Shown one piece after another: positions 31,020-52,109 of a DNA stretch of 64,000 nt; position 1 is the first letter of the stretch; each line of letters opens with the position of its first letter. The notes beneath the pieces were generated by a model. The model ran no database searches. It was not told where the DNA came from and was given only the letters and a program-made list of their open reading frames with translations. The translations under genes were made by a program, and so were the position numbers. Source of the stretch: Cristatella mucedo. Lineage: Eukaryota; Bryozoa; Phylactolaemata; Cristatellidae. The stretch covers positions 1,358,501 to 1,422,500 of the forward strand of contig WPIO01000054.1 of the NCBI GenBank assembly GCA_009760855.2. Direction: 5' to 3'.

Positions 31020-32265
31020 TGGCGGACCTCGGCGCACCTGAGCGCAAGGAATGGGAAGCGTTGGAACAGACCGAGCGCCTGGGACGCCATTTTTGGGTCG
31101 GAAACCGTGCGGTACCTATTCCTGACCGGGAGTCGTGGGTAGCCCCCCCCCGGCCCTGGCAGAGCAGGGCTCCTCCGGCTAAAATACCGTCATTTGTTCT
31201 AATATTTTAATATATAGGTTGCAATTCTAAATGAATAGTAAATATATGATTAATGATACACAAATTATTTCTAGCGAAACTTCACATTACCTATAAGAAA
31301 GCGTTGAAGCGTCCTGTCGCTGTCATTTCCGTTAGCCCATCGCAATAGCAAGCAACACCAGACCGGCCTCTCAGTGCGCTCTGCGTGAGTTGGCGTAAGC
31401 TCTGGTTAGAAAATAAAATGATAGAATTCCTAGAATTCGCCACTTTTGGCAGTTACATGTGACATATGAAATTTAGAAACTAAAAAAATTGACATTAATC
31501 GACAGCAGTTGAAATTAAAATGCAAGTGCACAGTTTTCTTCAGAATGTATTTGCTAATAATCTATCAGTCACTATTTCCGCAGTTTAAACGGCCAGCCTA
31601 GCCCAAGCAGGCGCAAGATTTCACGTTTTTTCTTTATTAGCTCGGCTACCGGATGAGGTACTAGGTGCCTCAATCAATTTAAAGGGATCGCAGTAATAGC
31701 CACTGATGTCCTCGCGTCTATCTGTTATGCCAATCCACACTTTATTTTAGGTGCTCTTCACCGATGTATTACTTGATTTGTGCACGTATTTGCGTACAGC
31801 GCCAGGTTGAGCGTCCGAGCCTCTGTCAAGACGCTAACCTTTCGCGGCGCTGAATGGAACGGGAGGGGGGCGACGGTCCGAGGAGAACCGGAAAAGATTG
31901 TCTGACGACCAAACAAGCCGCCCTCGAGTGAGCAGGGAAGCAACGAGACGTCGCGGCCAAGCACTTCCGCTTAGACCTCAAGCCTCTCGCAAGCAACTTC
32001 CGGCGGCCGCTCCGTCGCGGTGCGCGGGCTCGCAGCACTCGACATCCGGCCGAAGTTGGCTGCAGCCGCGTTCCTTCGCTAAAATGCGCGGGCGGAACTG
32101 TCGCAACCGTCGGGTTCCGCCGAAATCCCTACGGTTGCATCCGGGTCGTGCGTCGTGCCTGCCGCTGGAGCGTGGAAATCGAGCGTGTCGGTAGAAGTGC
32201 GACAAGACGTCGAACCACCGCCGCCGCCGCAAAGGATCGCGACGGGTGCAATCGACTGGCAAAAA
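31020..32265. other. Intergenic, nothing recognised
   Basis: An AT-rich part (31200-31560) is followed by GC-richer sequence with short ORFs on both strands. No domain, RNA gene or intact repeat is recognised. Confidence 0.45.
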
Positions 32266-32267
32266 GA

Positions 32268-32360
32268 TCTCGACCCAGCAGAATTTGAACCCGTGACTTC
32301 CGAAAGCAAAATCCACTTCGCGGGTGGCGCGATAACCCCACGGTCCGACCGAACGACGGC
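32268..32360 (-). mobile_element. Possible tRNA-derived SINE head
   Basis: The - strand holds a box B-like GGGTTCAAATTC (+ 32281-32292). About 45 bp upstream is a GGACCGTGGGGTTATCGCG region resembling box A. No clear tail is seen. Confidence 0.45.
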
Positions 32361-32363
32361 GCG

Positions 32364-32502
32364 GCGCCGCCGCGCTCCTCCAAGAGGGACTCGCTCTCTG
32401 CGCTGAACTGGTGAGAATTCAAAGACTGCAGCCAGAGCGGCGTTTGGTGGATCTAAAAAAAAGATTTCACTAGCACTCCAAGAACTTGAAATGAAACTTG
32501 AA

Positions 32503-32564
<62 letters not shown>

Positions 32565-32653
32565 CGTGCGTGCGTGTGTGTGTGTGTGTGTATGGCCAGT
32601 GAAGCACGTCAGTGAAGCGAATTTGCTCTTCTCTGAGTACGATACTGTATAGC

Positions 32654-32732
<79 letters not shown>

Positions 32733-32835
32733 TCGTACTCAGAATGCAGATATATATATATATGACATATATATAGATGTTCAGGGTCACCATTTAGGTC
32801 ATTAGGTATGACCTATGGCTAGTGGCAAGCATATA

Positions 32836-32886
<51 letters not shown>

Positions 32887-33048
32887 GTATATATGTATAT
32901 ATATATATATTTGTACTATATATATATATATATATATGAAATGAAATCTTTTCCTTAGATCTGCCGCACGCCGCTCTGGCTGTCGTCTTTGAATTCTCAC
33001 CAGTTCAGCGCAGAGAGCGAGTCCCTCTTAGAGGAGCGCGGCGGCGGC
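32364..33048. repeat. Long inverted repeat (arms ~105 bp) around TG/TA microsatellites
   Basis: Left arm 32364-32469 and right arm 32943-33048 are reverse complements with few mismatches. Each contains the GAATTCTCACCAGTTCAGCG block or its complement and a GCGGCGGCG end. The interior holds (TG)n at 32518-32592 and (TA)n at 32657-32730 and 32830-32930. An inner inverted pair (CTGAGTACGATACT against AGTGTCGTACTCAG) flanks the central TA tract. Confidence 0.9.
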
Positions 33049-33518
33049 GGTGTAGCGCCGCCGCCGCCGCCGCCGCCGCCGCTGATGGCCGCCGGGCTTA
33101 CCCTCTCCGCAGCCTCACCTCCCTCGCCGCAGCAGGATGCAGCTGCGCGTCGCGGGCGGCGATCGCGGCCAGTGGCCGAGACCAGCAGGCATAATTGACT
33201 AGTAACTTAGATGTGAGTGACTTGAGCGAGAGCTCGTTCATCTTGCCCGCTGGCTCACTAGCTTTCCCACTTCCAACCAAACGGCGGCGGCGGCGGCGGC
33301 GCAGTGTGCAATGCAGACTGCGTTCGGTCTACTGCTGGCTGACGGCTCAAATTCTCCCTACTGATGACGTCGGCGACGCGGGCTACCGGGAATACTTCGC
33401 CCAGCTCGTTCGACGCAGCGGACTTTTGGAAGACGACGCGGGTTACGCGGCGGCTGCGGCGGCTTCCGGTCGAGTCGATGCCGCACGGCGGCGCTCCGGC
33501 GGACGGACGCAGTCTGCG

Positions 33519-33520
33519 GT

Positions 33521-33609
<89 letters not shown>

Positions 33610-33610
33610 C
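33519..33610 (+). repeat. (GGC)n triplet repeat
   Basis: About 30 uninterrupted GGC triplets, giving poly-Gly, Ala or Arg frames that are not real proteins. Confidence 0.97.
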
Positions 33611-33611
33611 G

Positions 33612-33985
33612 CGGCCGCATTCGCGCCGGCGGCATTCGCGCCGCATTCGCGCCGCATTCGCTAAGATTCGCCGCGCATTCGCGCCGCATTCGCGCCGCAT
33701 TCGCGCCGCATTCGCGCGCCGCATTCGCGCCGCATTCGCATTCGCCCGCATTCGCGCAGCGCCGCGCCGCATTCGCGCCGCATTCGCGCCGCATTCGCGC
33801 CGCATTCGCGCCGCATTCGCGCCGCATTCGCGCCGCATTCGCGCCGCATTCGCGCCGCATTCGCGCCGCATTCGCGCCGCATTCGCGCCGCATTCGCGCC
33901 GCATTCGCGCCGCATTCGCGCCGCATTCGCGCAGCATTCGCGCCGCATTCGCGCCGCATTCGCGCCGCATTCGCGCAGCATTCAT
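33612..33985 (+). repeat. 11-bp CpG-rich minisatellite (GCATTCGCGCC)
   Basis: About 30 copies of an 11-bp unit, nearly perfect in the distal two thirds and irregular at 33612-33775. Because 11 is not a multiple of 3, all frames on both strands stay open over 33 bp super-units. This explains the long apparent ORFs at 33195-34038. No start context, splice signal or homology supports a protein. Confidence 0.95.
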
Positions 33986-34069
33986 GTCCAGCCCTTTTGA
34001 TGTCAGATGGTGCCTTAATCTTGCATGACTATAGATAGCTGCCTGGAGAAAATGCTGCTGATACCTTTA

Positions 34070-35195
34070 GCCTGTGATCTCGAGGTGTTACATTAAGACA
34101 AGCCTGTTGTGGTTGCAATAATTATGGTCACGTTGTCAGTCAATCTCAGCCAGGTCTCGGTCAAAGCAAATAGGTCAAGGGCTGTCATCGACAATTGTGT
34201 AACGTTTCATTAGGTTTTATTGCACATTGAGTATGCAAGTCCACAGGCACACTTCAGCAGTGGCCTCTAGGTTTATAGAACACCTGATGGCCTATGTGTT
34301 AGAGTGATGCTTGAGACGACGGGGGAGATATTGGACATGTGCCTCTTACTCCAGCTCTTGCTGCGTTTAGGCTTCATGCGCAAGATACAGCTAAGACCTG
34401 TTTAAAGTTACTCTGATTGTTATTTGACCGTAGCGCGTGCTTGACCGACGAGCGAGCGTCTGACCGCCCGCGGCGCCTCGTCCGCTCAGCCGACGAATGG
34501 CGTCGCTCGTTCGCGCAGACTGCAGGAGTCGGCAAGTCTTTGAGGACTGCTAGGCCGTCTCAGGAGGTCAGGAGGTCAAGAAGGCACACGAGGTCAAAAG
34601 AGACCGCGCCCACTCCACAGGGCCGCCCGGAGGGAGGGGAGAGAGGAGCGTGGCCAGACGAACGAGCTGTCGCAACGGACGCACGAATGCAAACGGGAAT
34701 GATTGGGGAAGACATTTCTATCATCCCTCCCTGGTCAGCTGCTTCGCGCAGGCCGCAGACAACTTGAGCTGCAACCAGCAGTAATGAATGGGAATAAAGC
34801 CGTGGCAACTAAATTAGGCCGGATCCAATAATAAATCATTATGAGGCGTAGGCTGGACTGGAGCTACTAGCTAGGCCGTGTCTGGCTTAAAGGCCGGAGT
34901 TTGCCGACCTCTGGCGTACAGCCAACTCACTTTCAGCTATTTGCGAAGTGCCCAATTGCAGGCTATTAAACGTGGTCGCCAGCGTCTGGTGAGTGTCCTC
35001 TAAGTCGTCCGGATCAAGTATGGCGAGGAATAAGTATGGCAAGATGTCCGGATTAAGTGTGGCGGGATGTCATTTGGGGTTCCTGAATTACGCAGCGATC
35101 GGGAAGCGTGCAGATGAGTAATAGTCTTTGGCATTCGGTGGCATTCAAGCCCAAGTCGATTAATAGTATCAGGCCAGCTGGGTGTCAGGCCAGTT
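34070..35195. other. Intergenic, nothing recognised
   Basis: Mixed composition with short ORFs only; no mobile-element tail or RNA gene is seen. Confidence 0.45.
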
Positions 35196-35199
35196 GGGC

Positions 35200-35625
35200 C
35201 CGTGAATCGGAGGAACGGAGGGTCGGAGCATCGGGGCCTCGGACCGGAGGTTCAGAGCCGAGGAGGAACGGAGCCTCGGAGGATTGCAGAATCGGAGCCT
35301 CGGAACCTCGTAGGTTCGGAGCATCGAGGATTGTAGGATAGGAAGATCGGAACCTCAGACGATTGTAAGATCGGAGAATCGGAGGATTGGAGCACCGGAG
35401 GATTGTAAGATTGTAGGATCGGAGAATCGGAGGATCGGAGCGCCGGACCATCGAAGCATCGAAGGATTGTAGGATCGGAGGAACGGAGCATCGAAGGATT
35501 GTAGGATCGGAGGAACGGAGCATCGAAGGATTGTAGGATCGGAGGAATGGAGCATCGAAGGATTGTAGGATCGGAGCATCGGAGCACGGGAAGATCGGAG
35601 AATCAGAGCATCGGAGGGTCGGTCG
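35200..35625 (+). repeat. GGATCGGAG-type minisatellite with a 32-bp core
   Basis: Degenerate repeats of CGGAG/GGATTGTAGGATCGGAG sharpen into a 32-bp unit starting at 35461, 35493, 35525 and 35557 (GAAGGATTGTAGGATCGGAG start). ORFs on the - strand rich in RSSDPTILR are by-products. Confidence 0.93.
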
Positions 35626-35626
35626 C

Positions 35627-35684
<58 letters not shown>
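35627..35684 (+). repeat. (CGG)n triplet repeat
   Basis: About 19 CGG triplets directly after the minisatellite. Confidence 0.97.
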
Positions 35685-35687
<3 letters not shown>

Positions 35688-35791
35688 CGGAATGCTAGGC
35701 GGAATCGGCTCGCGCGCGAGATGAGGCGCCGCAGCCGCGTGGATCTGACACGCCCACCAAGCACCTCGCCTCGCCCCGACACCTCGACACC

Positions 35792-35794
<3 letters not shown>

Positions 35795-35849
<55 letters not shown>

Positions 35850-35853
35850 CGAC
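35795..35853 (+). repeat. (GAC)n triplet repeat
   Basis: About 19 GAC triplets with one GAT interruption. Confidence 0.96.
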
Positions 35854-36239
35854 GGTCGCTCCCCCTTCCCCTTCCAGTCTCACCGGCCCCTGCCGCTCCC
35901 CCCCCGAACGCGCCAGAAAACGGTGGAGCCTGCGCGCGGCACGGTTCAGAATATGAGCGATGACATCGCGCTCCGGTATCGCTGGCGCCGGACGGCGCCA
36001 GACGGCGGGACTCTGCAGCCCGCTGCGTCGCTGCAGAAGCCCGCCTGCCCCGCCGCACGTCGGTGCACGGCGTGCGAATACTGATTTGAACGTTTGTGTG
36101 TACCGTGCTGTGGACCGAAGCGACGACGTGCTACGTCAGCAAGGTATGCAACAGAAACGCTATTCGCGGCTCCTGAATTGGAGCCACCAGGAGCCGGCTA
36201 TGTACGCGGTTATGCGGTATAAAAGCTCAAGTAAAAAGG

Positions 36240-36450
36240 TAACAGCAATAATATTAATAAAAATGATAATACACTTGATCACGCACCCTCAGATAACTCA
36301 ATCTCTTTCTAGGCGCTTTACGCTTGCTGCGATGGAAACACGATAGAGTGGCGAGTGGTTAGTGGCAGCACGCGTCAGCGTCAGCACGCATAAGCACATA
36401 AAGGACGGGTCGCGGGTACCCACTAAATGCTGTCGCATATAGGTGCGCTT
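36240..36450 (-). mobile_element. LINE 3' end fragment
   Basis: Antisense family tail (CACCCTCAGATAACTCAATC, then CTTTCTAGGCGCTTTAC) followed by about 150 bp of antisense 3' UTR (GTCAGCACGCATAAGCACAT, CACTAAATGCTGTC). Confidence 0.85.
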
Positions 36451-36561
36451 TTAGCTTATTCGCAGCTCCCGAATAGCAGCGACCAGGAACGGGCTATGTC
36501 GCGTTAAAAACGGCGGCGCGGTGGCTGCCGCGTACGGACAAAGCTAGGCGCGGCGCTCCGC

Positions 36562-36618
36562 AGCGCTGGCTGGCAGCGCTCCGGAGCGCTGCGCTCCGGA
36601 GCGCTGCCAGCCAGCGCT
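36562..36618. repeat. Perfect 27-bp hairpin (3-nt loop)
   Basis: Arms 36562-36588 and 36592-36618 are exact reverse complements; the loop is CTG. It is very GC-rich and contains AGCGCT and CTCCGGAG palindromes. Confidence 0.96.
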
Positions 36619-36808
36619 CGCCGCGAATGCCGCGGATTCGGGAATGTTGAGCCTTCGGCGACGGCTGGCGATTTGCACGTGCAGCGCAGACAGACTCAAG
36701 TGCGCCGACGCTGGTGGAGAACGCGGCAACGAAAAGCCCCCCTCCCCCCTGCACGTTAACGTAACGAGCGAGTCTATCTCCGCGGCCTAAAGACGCTTAT
36801 TCGACAGA

Positions 36809-36845
36809 CACGGGGGGCGGGGCGGGGCGGGGCGGGGGGCGGGGT
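36809..36845 (+). repeat. G-run tract with quadruplex potential
   Basis: Six runs of four or more G separated by single C residues (GGGGC repeats). Confidence 0.85.
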
Positions 36846-37098
36846 TACAGCCACCTGCCAGAGCGTGACGGCCGTAGCGTACTACGATGCCGACGCGGCC
36901 GCCGAGCGGCCGCCGAGCGGTGCGAGGCTTCGGGCGCAGCTCGCGCCTGGCTCGAAGCCTCGAGCTCAACTGCCTGAGCCGCCTTCCGCTCGCCGCCATA
37001 TTGCACGGCTTCGGCTTGTATGCCCCCTAACGGCGAATTATCGCACAAACGGCTCCAAGTCATTATAACAAAGGAGCCGCAAGAAATGTATATCCAGT

Positions 37099-37100
<2 letters not shown>

Positions 37101-37132
<32 letters not shown>
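37101..37132 (+). repeat. (AT)n microsatellite
   Basis: About 16 AT dinucleotides. Confidence 0.97.
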
Positions 37133-37134
<2 letters not shown>

Positions 37135-37139
37135 GGCAT

Positions 37140-38125
37140 ATCGGACAGGGTCGTGCGTGTCCAACTGCAGCAGCCGCCGCGGCGCTCGCACAGCGCGGCG
37201 CTCGCGCTAGGCCGGCCTTCAGTGCCCAGCACCGGCGAAGTGCCGAGCGGCGCGAAGCTTCGCGCGCAATTTCCGCCTGGCGCGTAAGGTGCGGGTGCTC
37301 CTCGCTGCTTCGCCATCGCTCCTCGGCTGTCGGGCGGTGTGCCCTTGTCTACGCTGGACCTACGAGACCGCTAGAAGGCGCTGCGTAACGAGGCGAAGCT
37401 CCGAGGCGCCGCGAATCGTCGCCGCCATTCTTCGGTGAGGATTCGCGGCCGCGCGAGCGCTGCCCTGCGCTGCCCTGCGCTGCCCTGCGCTGCCCAGCAC
37501 TCGCGCGGCCGCGAAGGACGCAGGCGGCGCGCCGGAGCCGGCGCGCCGCCCGCGTTGGCAACACTGCACAGAGCCCGCGCGTGCGTCTATTCGCGAGAGC
37601 GAGCGCCTTGCGCAGCGGCGGCGCACTCGCAAAGAGCGGCGCGGAGCGCCGAAGTCAAGTCAACCAAGAGGTCCATTCAGGTCCGCACAAAGAATGACAA
37701 TTCCCTCTGGAAAGGCAGCGCGGCCGCCGCCCGACCAACTTTCGGCGGCTCCGCCCCCCCTAGAAACCCGGCGGAGCCGCCGCCCTGGAGGAGCAGCGCG
37801 CCCCCCCCTGTCCGCCAGGCTGGCCCGCCGCGGCCGCGGCTGCGGCGGCCGCGGCGGCGACTGGCGGCGGCTCGCATAGCTACCCGGCAGGTCGTGACCT
37901 GGTGGCCATTGCTCTCCCCGCTCTCCACTTAGGGAGGGCGCCGCGGCGGGAGCTCAAGTCGAGCGGCAGCCAGCGGGCGGGCGGATATCTCGCGGCTATC
38001 TCGACGGGAAAAGAGTCGATAGGCGCCCAAAACGAGAGAGTCGAAGGGAGTCGAGCCGCCGCCGCCGGCGAAGACTTGGGCTCGAGCCGCTGCGTCGGTG
38101 GGCAGCAAAGTTGTCGGCCAAATTT
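37140..38125. other. CpG-rich intergenic sequence without a supportable gene
   Basis: Very GC-rich, with overlapping ORFs on both strands and a short 10-bp repeat (CTGCCCTGCG, 4 copies near 37460-37497). No domain is recognised. It could be a promoter island of a gene outside recognition. Confidence 0.4.
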
Positions 38126-38129
38126 AAGA

Positions 38130-38165
38130 ATAATAATGCACTCGATAAAGCGCCCTCAGAGAACT

Positions 38166-38220
<55 letters not shown>

Positions 38221-38248
38221 GGCGCTTTACATTTGCTGCAAAGGGTTT
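38130..38248 (-). mobile_element. LINE 3' tail with an internal (TC)n expansion
   Basis: AATAATAATGCACTCGATAA, then AGCGCCCTCAGAGAACTTAA, is the antisense family tail. The TCTCTTTCTAGG position of the consensus has become about 25 TC repeats (38169-38219), after which the tail resumes with AGGCGCTTTACATTTGCTGC. Confidence 0.9.
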
Positions 38249-38484
38249 TGTCAGCCCGCTGCTAAGCGAGTCCTTTCTAAAGCACCGTCTTTAGCGTCAT
38301 CCTAAGCGCCGTCTTGAGCGCCTGCCGTCTCGCCGGGGCAACGCTGGCGCTGCTATGCAACGGTTCCGGTCCGATCTTGGCGGGGTTACGCAGCAGTGTG
38401 CAGATACAGACCGGCTGCATTCGCACAAGCAGCCTTTAAAGTATGCGGTAAATCTGGGATTCGCTCCGCCGAGTCCGCTTTTCC

Positions 38485-39150
38485 GCTCCCAATGTATGCT
38501 CTCCCTCAGGTGGTCGTAATCGCCGAGCGCAACCCGCCACCCCCGCCGCCCCTTGCATTCGTAAGCTTACGGCGCGAACAGCAGCTATACCGCCACTTTG
38601 ATCCCTACCCAAATTACAGGACGTCGGAGTCTCCCAGCTCATTCGCTCCAGGCATTGCTGACGTTCGCACTTGGATGGCAGAAGACTTTCTTAAAATTGT
38701 CTTACGCTAAAGCCAACTTCCCAGTTCTGGGAAAACGGAATGCCACTCGAGTATCGGAAATATATGCCTCTCACACACACATATAGGAGAGCCCAACCCA
38801 CAAGATGAGTTCTTCGGGCGTGCTGGATAGTATCGTCTGCGAACGATCTGCGTGCCTTCGTGCACGTGATCTGCGTGCCTCGCTTCGAAGACACCTGTCG
38901 CTTTGAGCCCAACCCACAAGATGAGTTCTTCGGGCGTGCTGGATAGTATCGTCTGCGAACGATCTGCGTGCCTTCGTGCACGTGATCTGCGTGCCTCGCT
39001 TCGAAGACACCTGTCGCTTTCACGCACCAGCTCCGCAGACAAGTTGCAGTCCACTTTCAGCTGGGCAGCATTGCAGCCAAAACGCGAGCCTGCACAGATA
39101 AAGATACCGTAGCCAAGCCGGTCTGGGCATTCGCGACGTCCCGACAGGGC
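38485..39150 (+). mobile_element. Eroded LINE RT relic interrupted by a duplication
   Basis: 38493-38745 aligns with the RT region after the GVPQG motif (YALPQVVVIA; HFDPYPNYRTSES; IADVRTWMAEDFLK, equal to IDDIRSWMAANFLK in the intact LINE). The similarity resumes at about 39025-39150 (AGCTCCGCAGACAAGTTGCA region, equal to ISSTVKSAYFQL). Between them lies an unrelated 116-bp tandem duplication. Stops are present. Confidence 0.75.
38789..39020 (+). repeat. 116-bp tandem duplication (2 identical copies)
   Basis: Copies 38789-38904 and 38905-39020 appear identical on reading, so the duplication is very recent although it sits inside an old LINE relic. Confidence 0.95.
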
Positions 39151-39152
39151 TT

Positions 39153-39212
39153 CCGAGAGTCACGTGACTCTCGGGTGTTTTTCAGTGAGACTTTTTGCAC
39201 TTCGGTGCAAAA
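39153..39212. repeat. Two adjacent perfect palindromes
   Basis: 39153-39174 is a 22-bp perfect palindrome centred on CACGTG. 39193-39212 is an 8-bp stem (TTTTGCAC) with a TTCG loop. I see no function. Confidence 0.85.
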
Positions 39213-39324
39213 CTTCGCTCGCAGGGTGTGGCTATTTTGAGATTATGGCGCTGTCGTTGAATTATGGGCAATTGCGATTTACATAGAGGCACGAGAGCCT
39301 CTGTGGCTATCTCCACAGCTTCCA

Positions 39325-39450
39325 GGGTGTAACGCTATTACCGTCTGTAACTCCGCAAAGCCGCGAAGACTGATGCGGCTGCTTCTCAGGAGAGAAGCCT
39401 CGTCGGGCGCACTCGAAGCCTAAGCGGCTTTTGGTACGCCTGGCGCGGGG
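39325..39450. repeat. Dispersed repeat, partner of 51125-51245
   Basis: ACCGTCTGTAACTCC, CAGGAGAG, CGCACTC and AAGCCTAAGC blocks occur in the same order in both places. The 51-kb copy sits at the 3' end of a second-family LINE, so this is probably that family's tail. Confidence 0.6.
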
Positions 39451-40014
39451 GCAATACCCAAGCGTCGGCGTCGCCTCCGGGGCGGACGGCAACGGCGATA
39501 CCCCGCGGTCCAGCAAGTCTGACGCCGGCGACCGACGGCTCTGGCGGCGGCGGCGTAGGCAGCGGCGGCGGCCGCGGAGGGGCCGCCTCGTCAGTAGCTG
39601 GGCGACTCGCGGCGCTGCAGGAATCTCGGCCGCGCTGTATCGCGTTTGCCCGGCGGCCGCGGCTCGCTCCAGCGAACGCCCAACAAAGCCGCCGTGCGCT
39701 GACCTCAATAGGCGGCCGCTGGTTAGACCCCCCCCCTCCAACCACCCACCCACCCAGCCATACCAAACCGCCGGCCTCCCGCTCGCCCAACCCTCGCTCG
39801 CTCAGCGCCCGTCCGCCTACGCTCGCTCGCTGCTGCGTCGCGTCACTTCGGAGGTCGAGCCGAATGCGAATTGCGACGCTAATCAAGCCGGCGTGGCTTT
39901 GATCGTCAGGTGCAGCGTCAGTTTAAACATCGCTGCTGCGCGGCGTATCTAGGCTGCTCGCCCGCCGCCCGACGACCTGCTGGTGCCCTCGCTGTCGGAA
40001 GTGGTTCAGCAGCA
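39451..40014 (+). promoter_or_regulatory. CpG-rich promoter/5' UTR region of PPP1CB
   Basis: The 560 bp upstream of the start codon are GC- and CpG-rich with no TATA box that I can see, as usual for a housekeeping phosphatase. The transcription start cannot be placed from sequence. Confidence 0.45.
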
Positions 40015-50845
<10,831 letters not shown>

Positions 50846-51120
50846 CGCGCCGTGGCTCGGCAGGTAAGCCAGTGTGGCAGACTGCCGGCAATTTTTCGGC
50901 GCGGCAGCGATGGGTGCGTGGCATCCATCGCGTCGTTTCTCTCGCTGCTGCCCTCTGCTTGGCGGCACTGATGGTGGCATTGTCGTCGTCCCGATCATTT
51001 ATGCCGCCTTGCCGCCGTGGCCATGATGTGTATGCGCACGCGAGTGCGACCTTCTATCGGCACCGTGCACTCTGCCAGATAAGTCGTGTGCAGCAGCCCG
51101 AGTGGCCGCTTTATATAATC
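50846..51120 (+). other. 3' UTR/downstream flank of PPP1CB
   Basis: No AATAAA signal is evident before the LINE relic begins; the transcript end cannot be placed. Confidence 0.35.
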
Positions 51121-51124
51121 TAAT

Positions 51125-52105
51125 GTAATGTATCACCGTCTGTAACTCCACAAAGTCGCAAAGAATATGTGGGCGTTGCGCAGGAGAGTTTTGTATAGCG
51201 CACTCACAGCCTAAGCCGCTTTCGGGTACGAATTCAATAGCCAACAGACTTCATCTCACGCAACAAAGATAAAGTGAGAAGCATGGCAGAGAGTCAGGAG
51301 AGCAGTTGAGGTAGTGAGTAGCATGGAAGTAGCAGCTCAGGACCGCTGGAAAGGATGTGCCACAGTCGGCAGCAGGAGAGTAGTTGTCGTTGCGTAAGAA
51401 TCGTGGAAGCGAGTTCCACAGTCCTGTACACCTGCAGAGTTAAAGCTTCTGTGGTAGACTGTCTTTAAGCCGAGGAATGGGACAGCTAATTTATTGTCCC
51501 TAAAGGACCTGAGGGAACGAGGAGGCTGAAACTGGTGCAGCAGTTCACCTAGGTATAGAGGAGCCGAGCTGTGGCGGGTCTTGTGGGTCAGCGTAAGACT
51601 TTGGTCTGTGTCCATTGATAAACCGGCAGCCATCCGAGCTCTTTTAGCACAGGAGACACGTGGTCAAACCTCTTGGACGTGAAAACTAACCTTGTAGCCA
51701 TTTTAATGGCCAGCTACAGTGACCCAGTGGCTTCTTCGGTAGCTCAGCCAAAAAGGAATTACAAAAATCTAGACGAGACAGAACCAATGAGCTAGTCAAC
51801 TTCTTTGCAAGCCACCGTGTAAGACAGTTCCTAATCTTGGATGTGGATCGGACATAATGGCTAGCTGTGGAAGCAGTCTTCGTAACAAAGCTTTCAAAAT
51901 TTAGGCAGCTGTCAAAGACGATAGCCAAGTTTCGAGCACACGGCGATGGTCGCGCAGCAGCATCGCTTATTATTAGAAGAGTAAAGTCTTCTACTCTGCC
52001 TGTGCTCGCCTGCTCTCGTGAACGCTTCACTGAGCCCAGCCTGCCGATACCCTTGTACTGAGGCACCCCGTGTTTGCTCAGCTCCAAGGGCATTCGCATT
52101 GGCAA
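51125..52105 (-). mobile_element. Second LINE family (CR1/L2-like), C-terminal relic
   Basis: The - strand frame 52105-51686 reads NLAIVFDSCLNFESFV, then TSSLVLSRLDFCNSFLAELP. The frame 51633-51337 reads LYLGELLHQFQPPRSLRS. Both are the conserved thumb and C-terminal motifs of CR1/L2-type RT, but the protein and the 3' tail differ from the main LINE of this window. Frameshifts separate the pieces. The 3' tail is probably 51125-51240. Confidence 0.8.
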
Positions 52106-52109
52106 AGCT

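Noticed and set aside
33195-34038. Arg/Ala-rich proteins of 180-277 aa
   Set aside because: Produced by GGC triplets and an 11-bp period that keeps all six frames open.
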